A stretch of DNA of 64,000 nucleotides from positions 62,001 through 126,000 of the forward strand of contig NZ_AUHI01000004.1 in NCBI RefSeq assembly GCF_000423105.1. Direction: 5' to 3'. Positions within the stretch are counted from its first letter, which is position 1, and every line of letters starts with the position of its first letter. This DNA comes from Halalkalibacillus halophilus DSM 18494 (GTDB lineage Bacteria > Bacillota > Bacilli > Bacillales > Alkalibacillaceae). The translations under genes were made by a program, and so were the position numbers. This document shows, piece by piece, positions 8,859 to 17,339 of the stretch. Under the pieces are notes generated by a model. The model saw only the letters and a list, made by a program, of their open reading frames with translations, searched no databases and was not told where the DNA came from.

Positions 8859-8891
8859 CCGGTAACCTTTTTTATTGTAAAAGGTTACCGG
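8859..8891 (-). terminator. intrinsic terminator of the binding-lipoprotein gene
   Basis: On the minus strand CCGGTAACCTT pairs with AAGGTTACCGG and a TTTCTTTTT tail follows. It separates the osmoprotection locus from the dehydrogenase gene. Confidence 0.9.
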
Positions 8892-8915
8892 TGATTTACA
8901 TGAATTACATTAAAA

Positions 8916-9848
8916 TTATTCTTCTAACCATTCATTAATTAAGTCTTCATTCTCTTCTACCCATTCACGTGCACCGTCAATAGGCTCTTCTGTGTCTTCA
9001 ACAGCAGCCATTAGTTCCCCGATCTGTTCATCATCCATCTTCCAGTTCTTCAACCATTGATCCAGTTCAGGGAAATCATCTTCAAACCCTTGCCGTGTTG
9101 CATGGTGAATTTTTTCCACTCCACCAAACGATTCTTTAGGATCATCCAAGTATTTCAAGTCATGTTCAGCAAAGATGCTGTGTGGGTTCCAAAGAGGAGC
9201 TACAATTGGCTCTTCATTGGCAACTGCTTGATTAATTGCTGAAATCATTGCAGGTTCAGAACTTGGAACTAATTCTAATTCCAGTTCATACTCTTCGATC
9301 ATGTCTTCAGCTACTTCCATAGTACCTGCACCAGAATCAAACCCAGTAATTTGTCCATCAAATTTATCCGCGTGTTCATTCAAGTCTTCAATGCTATTAA
9401 CATCTTCCATATATTCTGGAACGACTAAACCAACTTTTGCATTGTCATACCATGTTTCATCAGAGAAATTAATATCGTCTTCATACTCTTCTAAGTAGTT
9501 CGCATCTTGAACTGGTAACCATACTTCAAGGCTTGCATCTAACTCATCATTCGCAACTGCAGCCATAGTAGGTCCCATGTCTAATAGTGTTAAAGTGACA
9601 TCAAAACCGCGTTCTTCTAAGATGATTTTCCACATGTTCGTTACTGCGATATTTTCCGCCCAATTAATCTGACCAATTTCAATTTCTTTCACTTCATCTG
9701 AATCTGTTGCTTCTGTTTCTTCCGTTTCTTCACCTGTTTCGCTATCATCATTTTCTTCTGTAGATTCTCCGTTATCATCTCCGCATGCAACTAGCACTAG
9801 AATAAGCGCAAGTCCAATGAGAAATAATGCTGACTTTTTTAAATTCAT
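8916..9848 (-). CDS. glycine betaine/choline-type ABC transporter substrate-binding lipoprotein (OpuAC/OpuBC family)
   Basis: A 310-residue lipoprotein with signal peptide and lipobox LVAC (Cys22), a very acidic Glu/Asp linker (about 24-54), and a periplasmic-type domain. Trp residues in GQINWAENI, LEVWLPVQ, DETWYDN and PLWNPHS are placed as in quaternary-ammonium binding proteins that cage trimethylammonium groups with aromatic rings. Such proteins normally deliver to an ATPase and permease, but neither gene is in this window. It lies 23 nt downstream of gbsR on the same strand, so it is probably co-transcribed and may be GbsR-controlled, as OpuB choline uptake is in B. subtilis. Betaine versus choline cannot be decided here. 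Confidence 0.9.
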   Translation of the reverse strand: MNLKKSALFLIGLALILVLVACGDDNGESTEENDDSETGEETEETEATDSDEVKEIEIGQINWAENIAVTNMWKIILEERGFDVTLTLLDMGPTMAAVANDELDASLEVWLPVQDANYLEEYEDDINFSDETWYDNAKVGLVVPEYMEDVNSIEDLNEHADKFDGQITGFDSGAGTMEVAEDMIEEYELELELVPSSEPAMISAINQAVANEEPIVAPLWNPHSIFAEHDLKYLDDPKESFGGVEKIHHATRQGFEDDFPELDQWLKNWKMDDEQIGELMAAVEDTEEPIDGAREWVEENEDLINEWLEE

Positions 9849-9871
9849 GAAATACCCCTTTTGAAGTTTTT

Positions 9872-10420
9872 TTATTTTGTTGGGGGCTTAGGTAAGAATT
9901 CAAAAATCTCTTCACTTCGAATACTTTTAACCAAATCCTCCAACCAGTGATAGTACGTTTTAGAGTTTTCGAGCATGTCATAATGCTCTTGTGCTTCCTT
10001 ACGAATAGATTCTGAAACAGCATCATCTGAAATGATTGCTTTCAATTCTTTTTCAGATTGTTTAATTGCTTCTAAGTTCATTTTCACTTCGCGGTCCCAC
10101 ATTTGGCAGTAAAATGCCATGAAGGAATGGAAAAAATCCTTTTCAGCCATGTACGTATGCTTACGTGAACCACGTTTATACGTTTTTTTGACCATCTCGA
10201 TCTCTTGAAGTTTACGAATACTAGTACTCATACTTGGCTTACTCATGCCAAGTATTTCACGCATTTCATCTAAGGTCATTTCACCTTCAAAATACATAGT
10301 TGCGTAAAGGTTACCGGCACTCGGCGTCACCCCGTATAAATCCATTGTTTCAGAAATAGCTCCAATCACCTGATCTTTCGCTTTTTCCATTCTTTCTAAA
10401 GCTTGATTGTCCTTGTTCAT
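9872..10420 (-). CDS. gbsR: GbsR-type choline-responsive transcriptional repressor
   Basis: A 182-residue MarR-like winged-helix protein: helix-turn-helix around MTLDEMREILGMSKPSMSTS, wing around KRGSRKHTY, and a C-terminal helical inducer-binding region rich in aromatics (FHSFMAFYCQMWDREV, YYHWLEDLV). Length and motifs match B. subtilis GbsR (about 180), which represses gbsAB and opuB until choline binds. It is divergent from gbsA across a 243-nt gap holding three copies of a candidate operator. I chose the ATG at 10420 because GAAGGGTGG lies just upstream; an in-frame GTG two codons earlier is too close to that site. Confidence 0.92.
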   Translation of the reverse strand: MNKDNQALERMEKAKDQVIGAISETMDLYGVTPSAGNLYATMYFEGEMTLDEMREILGMSKPSMSTSIRKLQEIEMVKKTYKRGSRKHTYMAEKDFFHSFMAFYCQMWDREVKMNLEAIKQSEKELKAIISDDAVSESIRKEAQEHYDMLENSKTYYHWLEDLVKSIRSEEIFEFLPKPPTK

Positions 10421-10444
10421 TGCCACCCTTCTTTCTGAGAATTT

Positions 10445-10502
10445 AAAACGTTAAATTTTTTCTTTACAAACTTAATGTTAACGTTTCAAATTTATTTGTC
10501 AA
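10445..10502 (-). promoter_or_regulatory. gbsR promoter with two candidate GbsR operator copies
   Basis: On the minus strand TTGACA (10497-10502) and TAACAT are separated by 16 nt. A copy of AAACGTTAA (10478-10486 as TTAACGTTT on the plus strand) lies inside the spacer. A second copy (10446-10454) lies downstream of the probable start. This arrangement suggests autorepression. Motif assignment to GbsR is inferred from position and repetition. Confidence 0.65.
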
Positions 10503-10572
10503 ATCTAAATCCAATTATAAAAAGTTATATAAATACTATATAATGAAGTAATAACAAATGATAGATTTAACT

Positions 10573-10637
10573 TTGACAAAATTTTTTCTGAGTGATACAT
10601 TAGATTTATTCAAAACGTTAAATTTTTTCTTAACAAA
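10573..10637 (+). promoter_or_regulatory. gbsA promoter with downstream candidate GbsR operator
   Basis: A near-consensus promoter, TTGACA (10573-10578), 17-nt spacer, TACATT (10596-10601), is followed within about 10 nt by a 26-bp sequence (10612-10637). That sequence repeats 10445-10470 with one mismatch and has core AAACGTTAA. An operator just downstream of the start would act as a roadblock. The gbsA TTG start lies 26 nt further on. Confidence 0.68.
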
Positions 10638-10663
10638 ATTAATAAGAAGCGGAGGGATTTAGT

Positions 10664-12139
10664 TTGGATATAAAAAAGCAAAAGCAATATATTGATGGGA
10701 AATGGGTGAATTCCTTCTCTAATGAAACTAGAGAGATTATTAATCCTTTTAATCAAGAAGTAATCGCAATTGCTGCAGAAGGAAATGAAAAAGATGCTCA
10801 AGCCGCGATTAATGCAGCAAGGAAAGCATTTGATCAAGGCGACTGGTCAACCACACCAGCAACTGAGCGTGGTCAAATCGTTCATAAAGTCGCAGATTAT
10901 ATTGAAAGAGATAGAGAAGAACTAGCTCAACTTGAGTCATTAGATACAGGTAAAACAGTAGAAGAAAGTCGTGGAGACATGGACGATATTGCTAGTGTCT
11001 TTCGTTATTTTGCGGAAATGGCTGATAAAAATGGGGGAGAGCTGATTGATTCTCCAATTCCAAATTCAATAAGCAAAGTTGTTCATGAACCTGTGGGTGT
11101 GTGTGGGCAAATAACACCTTGGAACTATCCACTATTACAAGCTTCTTGGAAATTAGCTCCCGCTTTAGTTACAGGTAATACTCTAATTATTAAACCAAGT
11201 GAAATTACACCACTTACTCATGTGAAAGTCTTTGAATTAATGGAAGAAGCAGGAGTGCCAGCAGGTGTTGCTAATCTAGTGCTTGGCGCAGGAGCTACTG
11301 TCGGTGCAGAACTTTCTAGTAATACCGATGTCGATTTAATTTCATTTACAGGTGGAATTGAAACGGGCAAAAAGATTATGCAAGCTGCAAGTGTCAACGT
11401 TAAAAAACTAGCCTTAGAATTGGGTGGCAAGAATCCGAATGTGGTTTTTGCTGACGCTGACTTTGAAACAGCTGTAGATCAAGCAATGAACGCCGTATTT
11501 TTCCATGCAGGACAAATCTGTTCAGCTGGTACGCGTTTAATCATTGAAGAAAGTATTCATGATGAATTTGTTGAGAAGTTAGTTGGACGTGTGAAAAACA
11601 TTAAAATGGGTGACGGTTTTGATGACTCTACACAAATGGGACCAGTAATTTCTCAAGATCACTTAGATAAAATTGTTGCATATGTAGACCAAGGTATAAA
11701 GGAAGGTGCAAAGGTAGAAGTAGGAGCAAAACGACCGGATGCACCAGAACTTCAAAACGGCTTCTTTTATGAACCAACTATTCTAACTGGTTGTACAAGT
11801 GATATGACGGTTGTGCAGGAAGAAGGTTTCGGACCAGTTATAACAGTTGAAAAATTTTCAACTGAAGAAGAAGCAATTAGACTTGCAAATGATTCTATTT
11901 ATGGACTAGCTGGCGGCGTTTGGACTCAGGACATCGCAAAAGCAGAACGTTGTGTAGCTAAGATGCGTATGGGTACAGTTTGGATCAATGAATTTAACTT
12001 ATATTTCCCACATGCACCATGGGGCGGTTTCAAACAGTCTGGTATAGGAAGAGAATTAGGGAAGTTAGGTATTGAAGAATATCAAGAAACGAAACATGTT
12101 TTTCAGAACCTTCGTCCAGAGCCATTAAATTGGTTCTAG
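10664..12139 (+). CDS. gbsA: betaine aldehyde dehydrogenase
   Basis: This 491-residue aldehyde dehydrogenase has all catalytic elements: PWNYPLLQASWK with the conserved Asn, FTGGIETGKKIM (coenzyme loop), LELGGKNPNVVF with the general-base Glu, FFHAGQICSAGTRL with the nucleophilic Cys, and EEGFGPV. Length equals that of B. subtilis GbsA (490). It oxidises betaine aldehyde to glycine betaine, the final step of osmoprotectant synthesis from choline. GbsR is encoded divergently, which fixes the assignment over other ALDHs. It starts with TTG, with GCGGAGGG 8 nt upstream. A gbsB choline dehydrogenase gene, normally immediately downstream, is missing: a terminator and an unrelated gene follow. Confidence 0.95.
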   Translation: MDIKKQKQYIDGKWVNSFSNETREIINPFNQEVIAIAAEGNEKDAQAAINAARKAFDQGDWSTTPATERGQIVHKVADYIERDREELAQLESLDTGKTVEESRGDMDDIASVFRYFAEMADKNGGELIDSPIPNSISKVVHEPVGVCGQITPWNYPLLQASWKLAPALVTGNTLIIKPSEITPLTHVKVFELMEEAGVPAGVANLVLGAGATVGAELSSNTDVDLISFTGGIETGKKIMQAASVNVKKLALELGGKNPNVVFADADFETAVDQAMNAVFFHAGQICSAGTRLIIEESIHDEFVEKLVGRVKNIKMGDGFDDSTQMGPVISQDHLDKIVAYVDQGIKEGAKVEVGAKRPDAPELQNGFFYEPTILTGCTSDMTVVQEEGFGPVITVEKFSTEEEAIRLANDSIYGLAGGVWTQDIAKAERCVAKMRMGTVWINEFNLYFPHAPWGGFKQSGIGRELGKLGIEEYQETKHVFQNLRPEPLNWF

Positions 12140-12186
12140 AAAACGGAGCATTTATTAAAGAGTATAATCCCCTTATACAATAAAGT

Positions 12187-12211
12187 ACCCAGGTTATTAT
12201 TTAACCTGGGT
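12187..12211 (+). terminator. hairpin terminator after gbsA
   Basis: A perfect 10-bp stem ACCCAGGTTA/TAACCTGGGT with a 5-nt loop is followed by a weak T-rich tail (CCTATTTAA). Confidence 0.75.
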
Positions 12212-12226
12212 CCTATTTAATAATAA

Positions 12227-12583
12227 TTATTTATTAACTTGCTGATCAGCAATATCCCCAACAAAAGGGAGTTTGGTTCGCTTACCTTGATAAGCCCAAT
12301 ACATTAGTAGAATCCACAAAATAAATGATAGCGGAGATAGAAGTAGAGATAATAACCAGCCTATTAATGGAATCATACTTAATACGACGCTAATGATCAG
12401 CAATACCGCTGATATAAAAATCGACTGAAAAGCATGAAATCTAACAAAGTGATTTTCTTTTTCGATAACTAGAAAAATGATGCCAGTAATAAATCCTAGT
12501 AAATAAGTTAATGCCCCAGCAACATTCTCCGTTAGACCGGTTGAACTATTCTTGTTTACATGTTCCTTTTCATTATTTTCCAA
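12227..12583 (-). CDS. DUF4870-family small membrane protein
   Basis: A 118-residue protein with a polar N terminus and three hydrophobic segments. LTYLLGFITGIIFLVIEK and FVRFHAFQSIF are hallmark motifs of the DUF4870 (Tic20-like) family, as is the late MYWAYQGKRTKLPFVG. Function is unknown. I chose the TTG at 12583 because GGAGGG lies 7 nt upstream; a TTG five codons earlier overlaps that site. Confidence 0.85.
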   Translation of the reverse strand: MENNEKEHVNKNSSTGLTENVAGALTYLLGFITGIIFLVIEKENHFVRFHAFQSIFISAVLLIISVVLSMIPLIGWLLSLLLSPLSFILWILLMYWAYQGKRTKLPFVGDIADQQVNK

Positions 12584-12705
12584 TGCAAATCCCTCCAATA
12601 AAATGACGTATTGTTACATTAAAAATGGAAAGAATAAGCCTTATTCATTAGTTGTTGCCATTATTATATCTCTTTTATCAGAATATTGCAAAAATATTAT
12701 TTTAT

Positions 12706-12740
12706 AAAAAGACCGCCGGGACCAAATGGCCGAGGCGGTC
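12706..12740 (-). terminator. intrinsic terminator downstream of the tRNA gene
   Basis: On the minus strand GACCGCC pairs with GGCGGTC across a 16-nt loop, followed by TTTTT. It lies 20 nt past the 3' end of the tRNA and shows that the tRNA is transcribed alone. Confidence 0.88.
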
Positions 12741-12760
12741 TAGTGGGGTTTGGCACCCAG

Positions 12761-12832
12761 TGACTCCGATTGGATTTGAACCAACGACCCCTTGCCTGTC
12801 AAGCAAGTGCTCTCCCGCTGAGCTACGGAGTC
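12761..12832 (-). tRNA. tRNA-Val (anticodon GAC)
   Basis: The minus strand folds into a full cloverleaf. The acceptor stem GACTCCG/CGGAGTC has discriminator A. The D arm is GCTC...GAGC. The anticodon stem CTTGC/GCAAG encloses loop TTGACAG, placing GAC at 34-36. The T arm is GTTGG-TTCAAAT-CCAAT. The bases after the discriminator read CTGG, so CCA is not encoded and must be added by the nucleotidyltransferase. It is a single tRNA gene. The 338-nt space between flanking genes otherwise holds only its terminator. Confidence 0.97.
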
Positions 12833-12922
12833 ATATGAGAATTCAATTTAAATTATCGACAAATAATAATATAATGGCTTATACTTAAAATGTCAATCTA
12901 TTTTTAGTTCGGAGGTTGAGCG

Positions 12923-13111
12923 ATGTTAGCAAAAGTATTATCTTATTTATTGATTGGATTGCTGTTAATTGTTGCTGTTGCATTAGTGTTCCCAGCATAT
13001 TTAACATATTTATGGTTAGTATTTGGAATCGCATTCGTTGGAGTCAGCGGATATTTGGCTTTTATTTATGGCAAGCGTACGTTATTGATTTTGAAAGAAG
13101 AAAGAAAATAA
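12923..13111 (+). CDS. small two-helix membrane protein, function unknown
   Basis: A 62-residue protein with two membrane segments (about 4-26 and 31-50) and a basic C-terminal tail (KRTLLILKEERK). A TTCGGAGG site 8 nt ahead of the ATG and a good terminator after it support a real gene. I do not recognise the family. Confidence 0.78.
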   Translation: MLAKVLSYLLIGLLLIVAVALVFPAYLTYLWLVFGIAFVGVSGYLAFIYGKRTLLILKEERK

Positions 13112-13140
13112 TATTAGAATGTGCAACTACGAATATGAGA

Positions 13141-13170
13141 AATGCCCTATTTTGCAATAGGGCATTTTTA
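13141..13170 (+). terminator. intrinsic terminator of the small membrane protein gene
   Basis: AATGCCCTATT pairs with AATAGGGCATT through a very small loop, followed by a T run. Confidence 0.9.
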
Positions 13171-13210
13171 TATTTCATCATTAAGCGGTGCGGCTCCATA
13201 CAAGCAATAT

Positions 13211-13897
13211 TTACTCCTCAGGTAGTTGTTGCCACTCCGTGAGAGAAATGCCACTTACAACTATTTTTTGACCTTCTAGTAATTCAATTTCACTAGAAGA
13301 AGAGCTATATTCCCCACCAAGGACTTCGAACAAAAAATCAGAGTCGTTTTTATCAAGAATTTTCACATAACCAATCTGGCTTGCTGATGTACTAAATTGA
13401 TAGTTGCCAGGCTCAATATGAACTCCCACTTCCCACACTCCTGCTGTTAGAACATTTTCTACTTCGGGTTCAGCGGCAGCAGGAAGAATGGATACTTGAT
13501 CAAAACCATCCACTCGCACTGTATGGTCTGAAGCGAGATCGACTGTTAATGAATTCACTCCGTATGCGCTCCCTACGACTTCATCTACAATAACATCATT
13601 TTCTTCGTCTGTTATTAACACATTTCCAGATCCTTGTCCGGTAATCGTATAACGTCCTTGGGAGACAGAAAGTTCGTCGAATACACCCCCTATTGAAGAA
13701 TGAGCTTCGTCCGTAGTTTCGTTAGCGGAATAACTAGGTTCATATAAATGATCACTCAAGTGTTGGAGTTGACTAGCTTTTTCATCGCCAATGATTTCAA
13801 AGTTTTGTTGGTATAACACTTTTGCGTCAGTATTTTCTGAGCAACTACTTAGTAATAGAAGGCCTAAAGGTAAGATGAAGAAGTAAAAATATTTCAA
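13211..13897 (-). CDS. lipoprotein with two tandem beta-type repeats, ABC-operon partner
   Basis: The signal peptide ends in the lipobox LSSC (Cys19), so the protein is anchored on the outer face of the membrane. Residues about 70-139 and 153-226 are two copies of one domain. Each starts with G-V-[FW]-[DE] and reaches G-x-Y (GRYTITGQ, GNYQFSTS), then a V-L-I-x-D strand, an acidic turn, and a closing V-x-V-x-G. Similar G-x-Y/VGxDI domains occur in many Firmicutes surface lipoproteins of unknown role. It is the last gene of the four-gene ABC-2 operon, 18 nt after the ATPase gene, so it is probably a substrate-contacting or immunity partner. I do not know the function. Confidence 0.82.
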   Translation of the reverse strand: MKYFYFFILPLGLLLLSSCSENTDAKVLYQQNFEIIGDEKASQLQHLSDHLYEPSYSANETTDEAHSSIGGVFDELSVSQGRYTITGQGSGNVLITDEENDVIVDEVVGSAYGVNSLTVDLASDHTVRVDGFDQVSILPAAAEPEVENVLTAGVWEVGVHIEPGNYQFSTSASQIGYVKILDKNDSDFLFEVLGGEYSSSSSEIELLEGQKIVVSGISLTEWQQLPEE

Positions 13898-13915
13898 AAT
13901 GAAAACTCCTTAGAT

Positions 13916-14806
13916 TTAGATCTCATAGTGTTTTTCGTAATATTCTAACGTTCCAATTGAACCAATTGTCATTTGTTTACTTTGAAAGGCTAGCATTCGT
14001 TCAATCCATGTAAGTTGATCTGAAATGCTCATCTGATGGAGCGGGATACAAAGTAAATAACTAGATATAAACTCGTGCTCACTAGGAAGATTGTAATAAT
14101 CCTGTATTTGTTCATAATCTTGGGTGGTTATTGGTACTTTCAAATAAGTCATCTCTGAATTATTGGGATGAAGCTCATCAATAATGCCCCCATCTTTCAA
14201 AAAGATGACGCGGTCTGCATAAAGGTCTAAATTTTCAAGTAGGTGGGACGCGACAAAGATTAGCTTATTTTCTGATTTTAATTCATTCAGGATAGTAGAT
14301 ATTAATGAAACATTCGAAACATCTAGACCGTTCATTACTTCATCCATTAATAAAATTTTCGAGTCTGCTGCAACCATCATTGCGAAGCACAAACGTTGCC
14401 GCATACCTAAAGAATAGGTTTTTACCTTGTTTTTTGCATAGCTTTCCATTTTTAATGATTGAATGATCTTATTCGGTTTTTTTGAACCTTTCCACATCTG
14501 TTTATATAGTTTTATATGGTCAACACCGTTTAATTCTTCAAACAAATCACTTTGGTCAGGAAAAGTAGTGAGCTGTTGATGTATTTTCAACTGAGCTTTC
14601 TCCGAGCTGTAGGTATAGTTTTCATCTACAATGATATCGCCACTATTCGGTTTTGTATAATTTGCAATCACGTTAAATAAAGTTGTTTTACCTGTTCCAT
14701 TGGGAGCTGCTAAACCAATTATTTTCCCTTGTTCAGCTGTGAAGGAAACGCGGTCAAGAACTTTGTTTTTATTGAATGCAACACTTATATCTTTTATTTC
14801 AAGCAT
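13916..14806 (-). CDS. ABC-2 type transporter ATP-binding protein
   Basis: A 296-residue ABC ATPase. Walker A is APNGTGKTT, the signature is YSLGMRQRL in place of LSGGQ, Walker B is ILLMDEVMNGLD, and the switch His lies in ASHLLEN. A C-terminal ~80-residue extension is typical of the drug/bacteriocin and Nat-type exporter ATPases. It would drive the two permeases encoded just upstream (9-nt gap). I chose the ATG at 14806 over one two codons earlier because AAAGGAG is then spaced 7 nt. Exported substrate unknown. Confidence 0.9.
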   Translation of the reverse strand: MLEIKDISVAFNKNKVLDRVSFTAEQGKIIGLAAPNGTGKTTLFNVIANYTKPNSGDIIVDENYTYSSEKAQLKIHQQLTTFPDQSDLFEELNGVDHIKLYKQMWKGSKKPNKIIQSLKMESYAKNKVKTYSLGMRQRLCFAMMVAADSKILLMDEVMNGLDVSNVSLISTILNELKSENKLIFVASHLLENLDLYADRVIFLKDGGIIDELHPNNSEMTYLKVPITTQDYEQIQDYYNLPSEHEFISSYLLCIPLHQMSISDQLTWIERMLAFQSKQMTIGSIGTLEYYEKHYEI

Positions 14807-14821
14807 ATTCATACTCCTTTT

Positions 14822-15985
14822 CTACATATGGACTGAATTTTGTCGCTTGTTCATTTTGAATCCCTTACTAGTTTTTAATAGCTTGTTCATATAAATGCAT
14901 AGGAAAGTGATTATGCATAACCCAATAAGCCATAAGATTGCGTAATAATAATCTACTGAAGGGTTAGATAATTGATTTGCAAACTCACCAGATAAGACGG
15001 AGGTGACATCTACAAAAAGTAGAGGTTGCAAAAACGAAACTTCACCAAAAATATTTGATAAAAGAGCGGGTAATAAAAATACTCCTGTACCAACAACGAG
15101 GTTAATAAATGCATGGTCAAATATCATATTTAGTAGAACCGACAATAGTAAGATGAAAATAGTTACTAGAAACAACAATCCTATCACGAATAAGATGTAT
15201 TCGATGGTAGATATAGCTGTATAAGTACCATTACGATAAATAATAACTGGATAATTAAGGTGACCAATCCCGCTGTACCAAGTAGAAACGATTCCCCCGA
15301 TGAAAACACCCACTATAAGGGATAACGTTAAATAGATCGAATGAGTTGTAAGTTTTGAAAGAATCTTTGTGAAAGTAGAAACGGGAATACCGTTCATTAC
15401 GGTTTTATGTCTATTTTCATAAGAAATAATTTCACTGCCACTAAATAATATGATAATTGTGAATAACAACCCGCTTAGAGTTTTTAGTGCATTTACTAAG
15501 AAATTACTTGCTGTAGAACTGTCTTGTGTAAGGGGTAAGGAATGTTCTTGAATATACAAAAGGCGTTCTTCTTCAGATTTTATTTGATCTTCTTTCATAA
15601 TAAATCGTTCACTCATCCCAGCATGGTTAAGCTCTTGTACATGACGCTGCTCTTCAACTAAAGCAAGTCCTTCTTCGATATAGAGTTCACGATCATTATT
15701 AAGGTAATACGCTTGCATATTCACATGTGAAAGTTGATTTAGAAGACTATCTTGTACAGCTTCTTCTTGCTCTGTTAACGTTTCTTCCAAATTTGCCATT
15801 CTGTCTAATTGGGCGTTTAGGGATGCTGCTTCCATTTCTTTTTGTTCTGCTAGAGTTTGCTCTGTTTCATTTAATTGTTGAATATAAAATAATGGAAAAA
15901 TTAATATCATTAAAAACATAATCATTAGGTGTTTTTTATTTTTTACTATTAGTTTTAGCTCAAATGAAATAAAACGTCTAAACAT
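14822..15985 (-). CDS. ABC-2 type permease, second of two
   Basis: A 387-residue permease: one N-terminal membrane segment (about 20-35), a long extracytoplasmic region (about 36-165) that looks helical and charged (LNAQLDRMANLEETLTEQEE), then five further segments ending near residue 370. SGSEIISYENRHKTVMNGIP is the loop typical of ABC-2 permeases that contacts the ATPase. It is paralogous in layout to the upstream permease, and the two probably form a heterodimer. The gap to the upstream gene is 18 nt. Confidence 0.85.
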   Translation of the reverse strand: MFRRFISFELKLIVKNKKHLMIMFLMILIFPLFYIQQLNETEQTLAEQKEMEAASLNAQLDRMANLEETLTEQEEAVQDSLLNQLSHVNMQAYYLNNDRELYIEEGLALVEEQRHVQELNHAGMSERFIMKEDQIKSEEERLLYIQEHSLPLTQDSSTASNFLVNALKTLSGLLFTIIILFSGSEIISYENRHKTVMNGIPVSTFTKILSKLTTHSIYLTLSLIVGVFIGGIVSTWYSGIGHLNYPVIIYRNGTYTAISTIEYILFVIGLLFLVTIFILLLSVLLNMIFDHAFINLVVGTGVFLLPALLSNIFGEVSFLQPLLFVDVTSVLSGEFANQLSNPSVDYYYAILWLIGLCIITFLCIYMNKLLKTSKGFKMNKRQNSVHM

Positions 15986-16003
15986 AGCAGTTCCTTCTCC
16001 TTT

Positions 16004-17203
16004 CTAGTAGAATCTTTGTTTAGGTACTAGTTTGGATGTCACCCAAAGAATGAGCTCAACTGCTAAAATAGTAATACATAGTACCACAAGGGCTTTTGAA
16101 TAAGTAACGCCGTCTATATTTAATAAATAGTTCATTTCACTTGAAGCTATTTTTCCTACTTCAAAATAAATTTGAGGGAAAGAACTAATATCAAACCCGA
16201 ATAAAGTTTCGCGATCACGAGAGTATATAAAGGTTCCTGACATTAATAAAGTAGTATTTACCATTAGTACAGCCCATGGATTTTTGAAAATTAAACTTAA
16301 GATAATATTCAATCGAATAAAAATATATGCGATGATTGGAATTAAAGATAAGCCCTTCAAGAGAACATGGAATAAAGACAGATAATCGTAATGAGCAATG
16401 TTAACTTGTTCAAGGGGCTCTTTAAAAGGTAGGAGCAACTCTAAGTGCCCAAATCCGTTCAACAGAGAATTTATTACAATAAAGAAAAGGAAGCTACCCC
16501 CAAGAATACATAGAGTATAGAGCAAACCAACTAGACTCTTTATATTAAGAGTCGAATACCACGTGAGTGGAAGCCCTTGTAAAAGGGTTTTGTGTTCTTT
16601 GTCACGCGTAAGTGTGTCATTGTTAAAATAAATGACACTAAAGAATAAGAGGTAGATCGTTAACTGACTGATCAATTGTTGCATTTGTTGAATTGTACTT
16701 TTCTGCTCTACCATTTCCATCGTAATCGTGTGATCTTGGTCTAGGTAGCTTTGAAAGCGTAATAATGTTTGATTATATAAGTGAAGTCGATCTTTTCCTG
16801 GAAATGGTTCTCCTGCGAATAAGTCACTTTGAATATACTCTTCTTCTCCAAATTGATCTAAATAATAGAGCCGGTGGTGAAGATACCTTCTAATATTATC
16901 TTTTTGATAAGCTGTTATTTGTCTATTATGTATGTCTAGGTAAAACTCTTGGCTCGCATAGTGAGGACCACTCATCACACCAGTTCCTGTATATCCTTGG
17001 TCACGGCGATAATCCTGTAATGCTTCAATGTCTTCTAACTCTTGAGTTACTTCCTCAACAGAAAAGGACTCCTCATGGTCTTGGTTTGGTAGTAAAATGA
17101 ATATGTACAAAGAAAGTAATAGTAGAAGAAATCCAATAAATATATTATTTTTTTTACTAAAAAAGGTTAGTTTGAATTCATGGCTCAATAGAGTACGAAA
17201 CAT
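16004..17203 (-). CDS. ABC-2 type permease, first gene of a four-gene operon
   Basis: This 399-residue permease has the same plan as its neighbour: one N-terminal segment (about 21-37), a large extracytoplasmic domain (about 40-185), and five later segments. The loop NNDTLTRDKEHKTLLQGLP corresponds to the ATPase-contact loop of ABC-2 proteins. The operon order is permease, permease, ATPase, lipoprotein, reading leftward. AGGGAG lies 7 nt before the ATG. Such sets serve antimicrobial-peptide export or immunity, Na+ efflux or unknown roles. No peptide precursor or regulator is visible beside it. Confidence 0.85.
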   Translation of the reverse strand: MFRTLLSHEFKLTFFSKKNNIFIGFLLLLLSLYIFILLPNQDHEESFSVEEVTQELEDIEALQDYRRDQGYTGTGVMSGPHYASQEFYLDIHNRQITAYQKDNIRRYLHHRLYYLDQFGEEEYIQSDLFAGEPFPGKDRLHLYNQTLLRFQSYLDQDHTITMEMVEQKSTIQQMQQLISQLTIYLLFFSVIYFNNDTLTRDKEHKTLLQGLPLTWYSTLNIKSLVGLLYTLCILGGSFLFFIVINSLLNGFGHLELLLPFKEPLEQVNIAHYDYLSLFHVLLKGLSLIPIIAYIFIRLNIILSLIFKNPWAVLMVNTTLLMSGTFIYSRDRETLFGFDISSFPQIYFEVGKIASSEMNYLLNIDGVTYSKALVVLCITILAVELILWVTSKLVPKQRFY

Positions 17204-17339
17204 ACATGCTCTCCCTAAATAATCTTAATATTTTTAATTTTCCTATTATCTTATACCACCAAATATTAGAAGTAAAGAAAAGAATTTAGTTTGTCGAAAT
17301 ATATTTTTTTGAAAAGAATGGAAAGGTAGGAGAAGGATT

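Noticed and set aside
12652..12888. 78-codon plus-strand frame
   Set aside because: It runs through the tRNA-Val gene and its terminator, so it cannot be a protein gene.
12916..13242. 108-codon frame overlapping the small membrane protein
   Set aside because: It reads the 12923-13111 gene out of frame and passes through its terminator.
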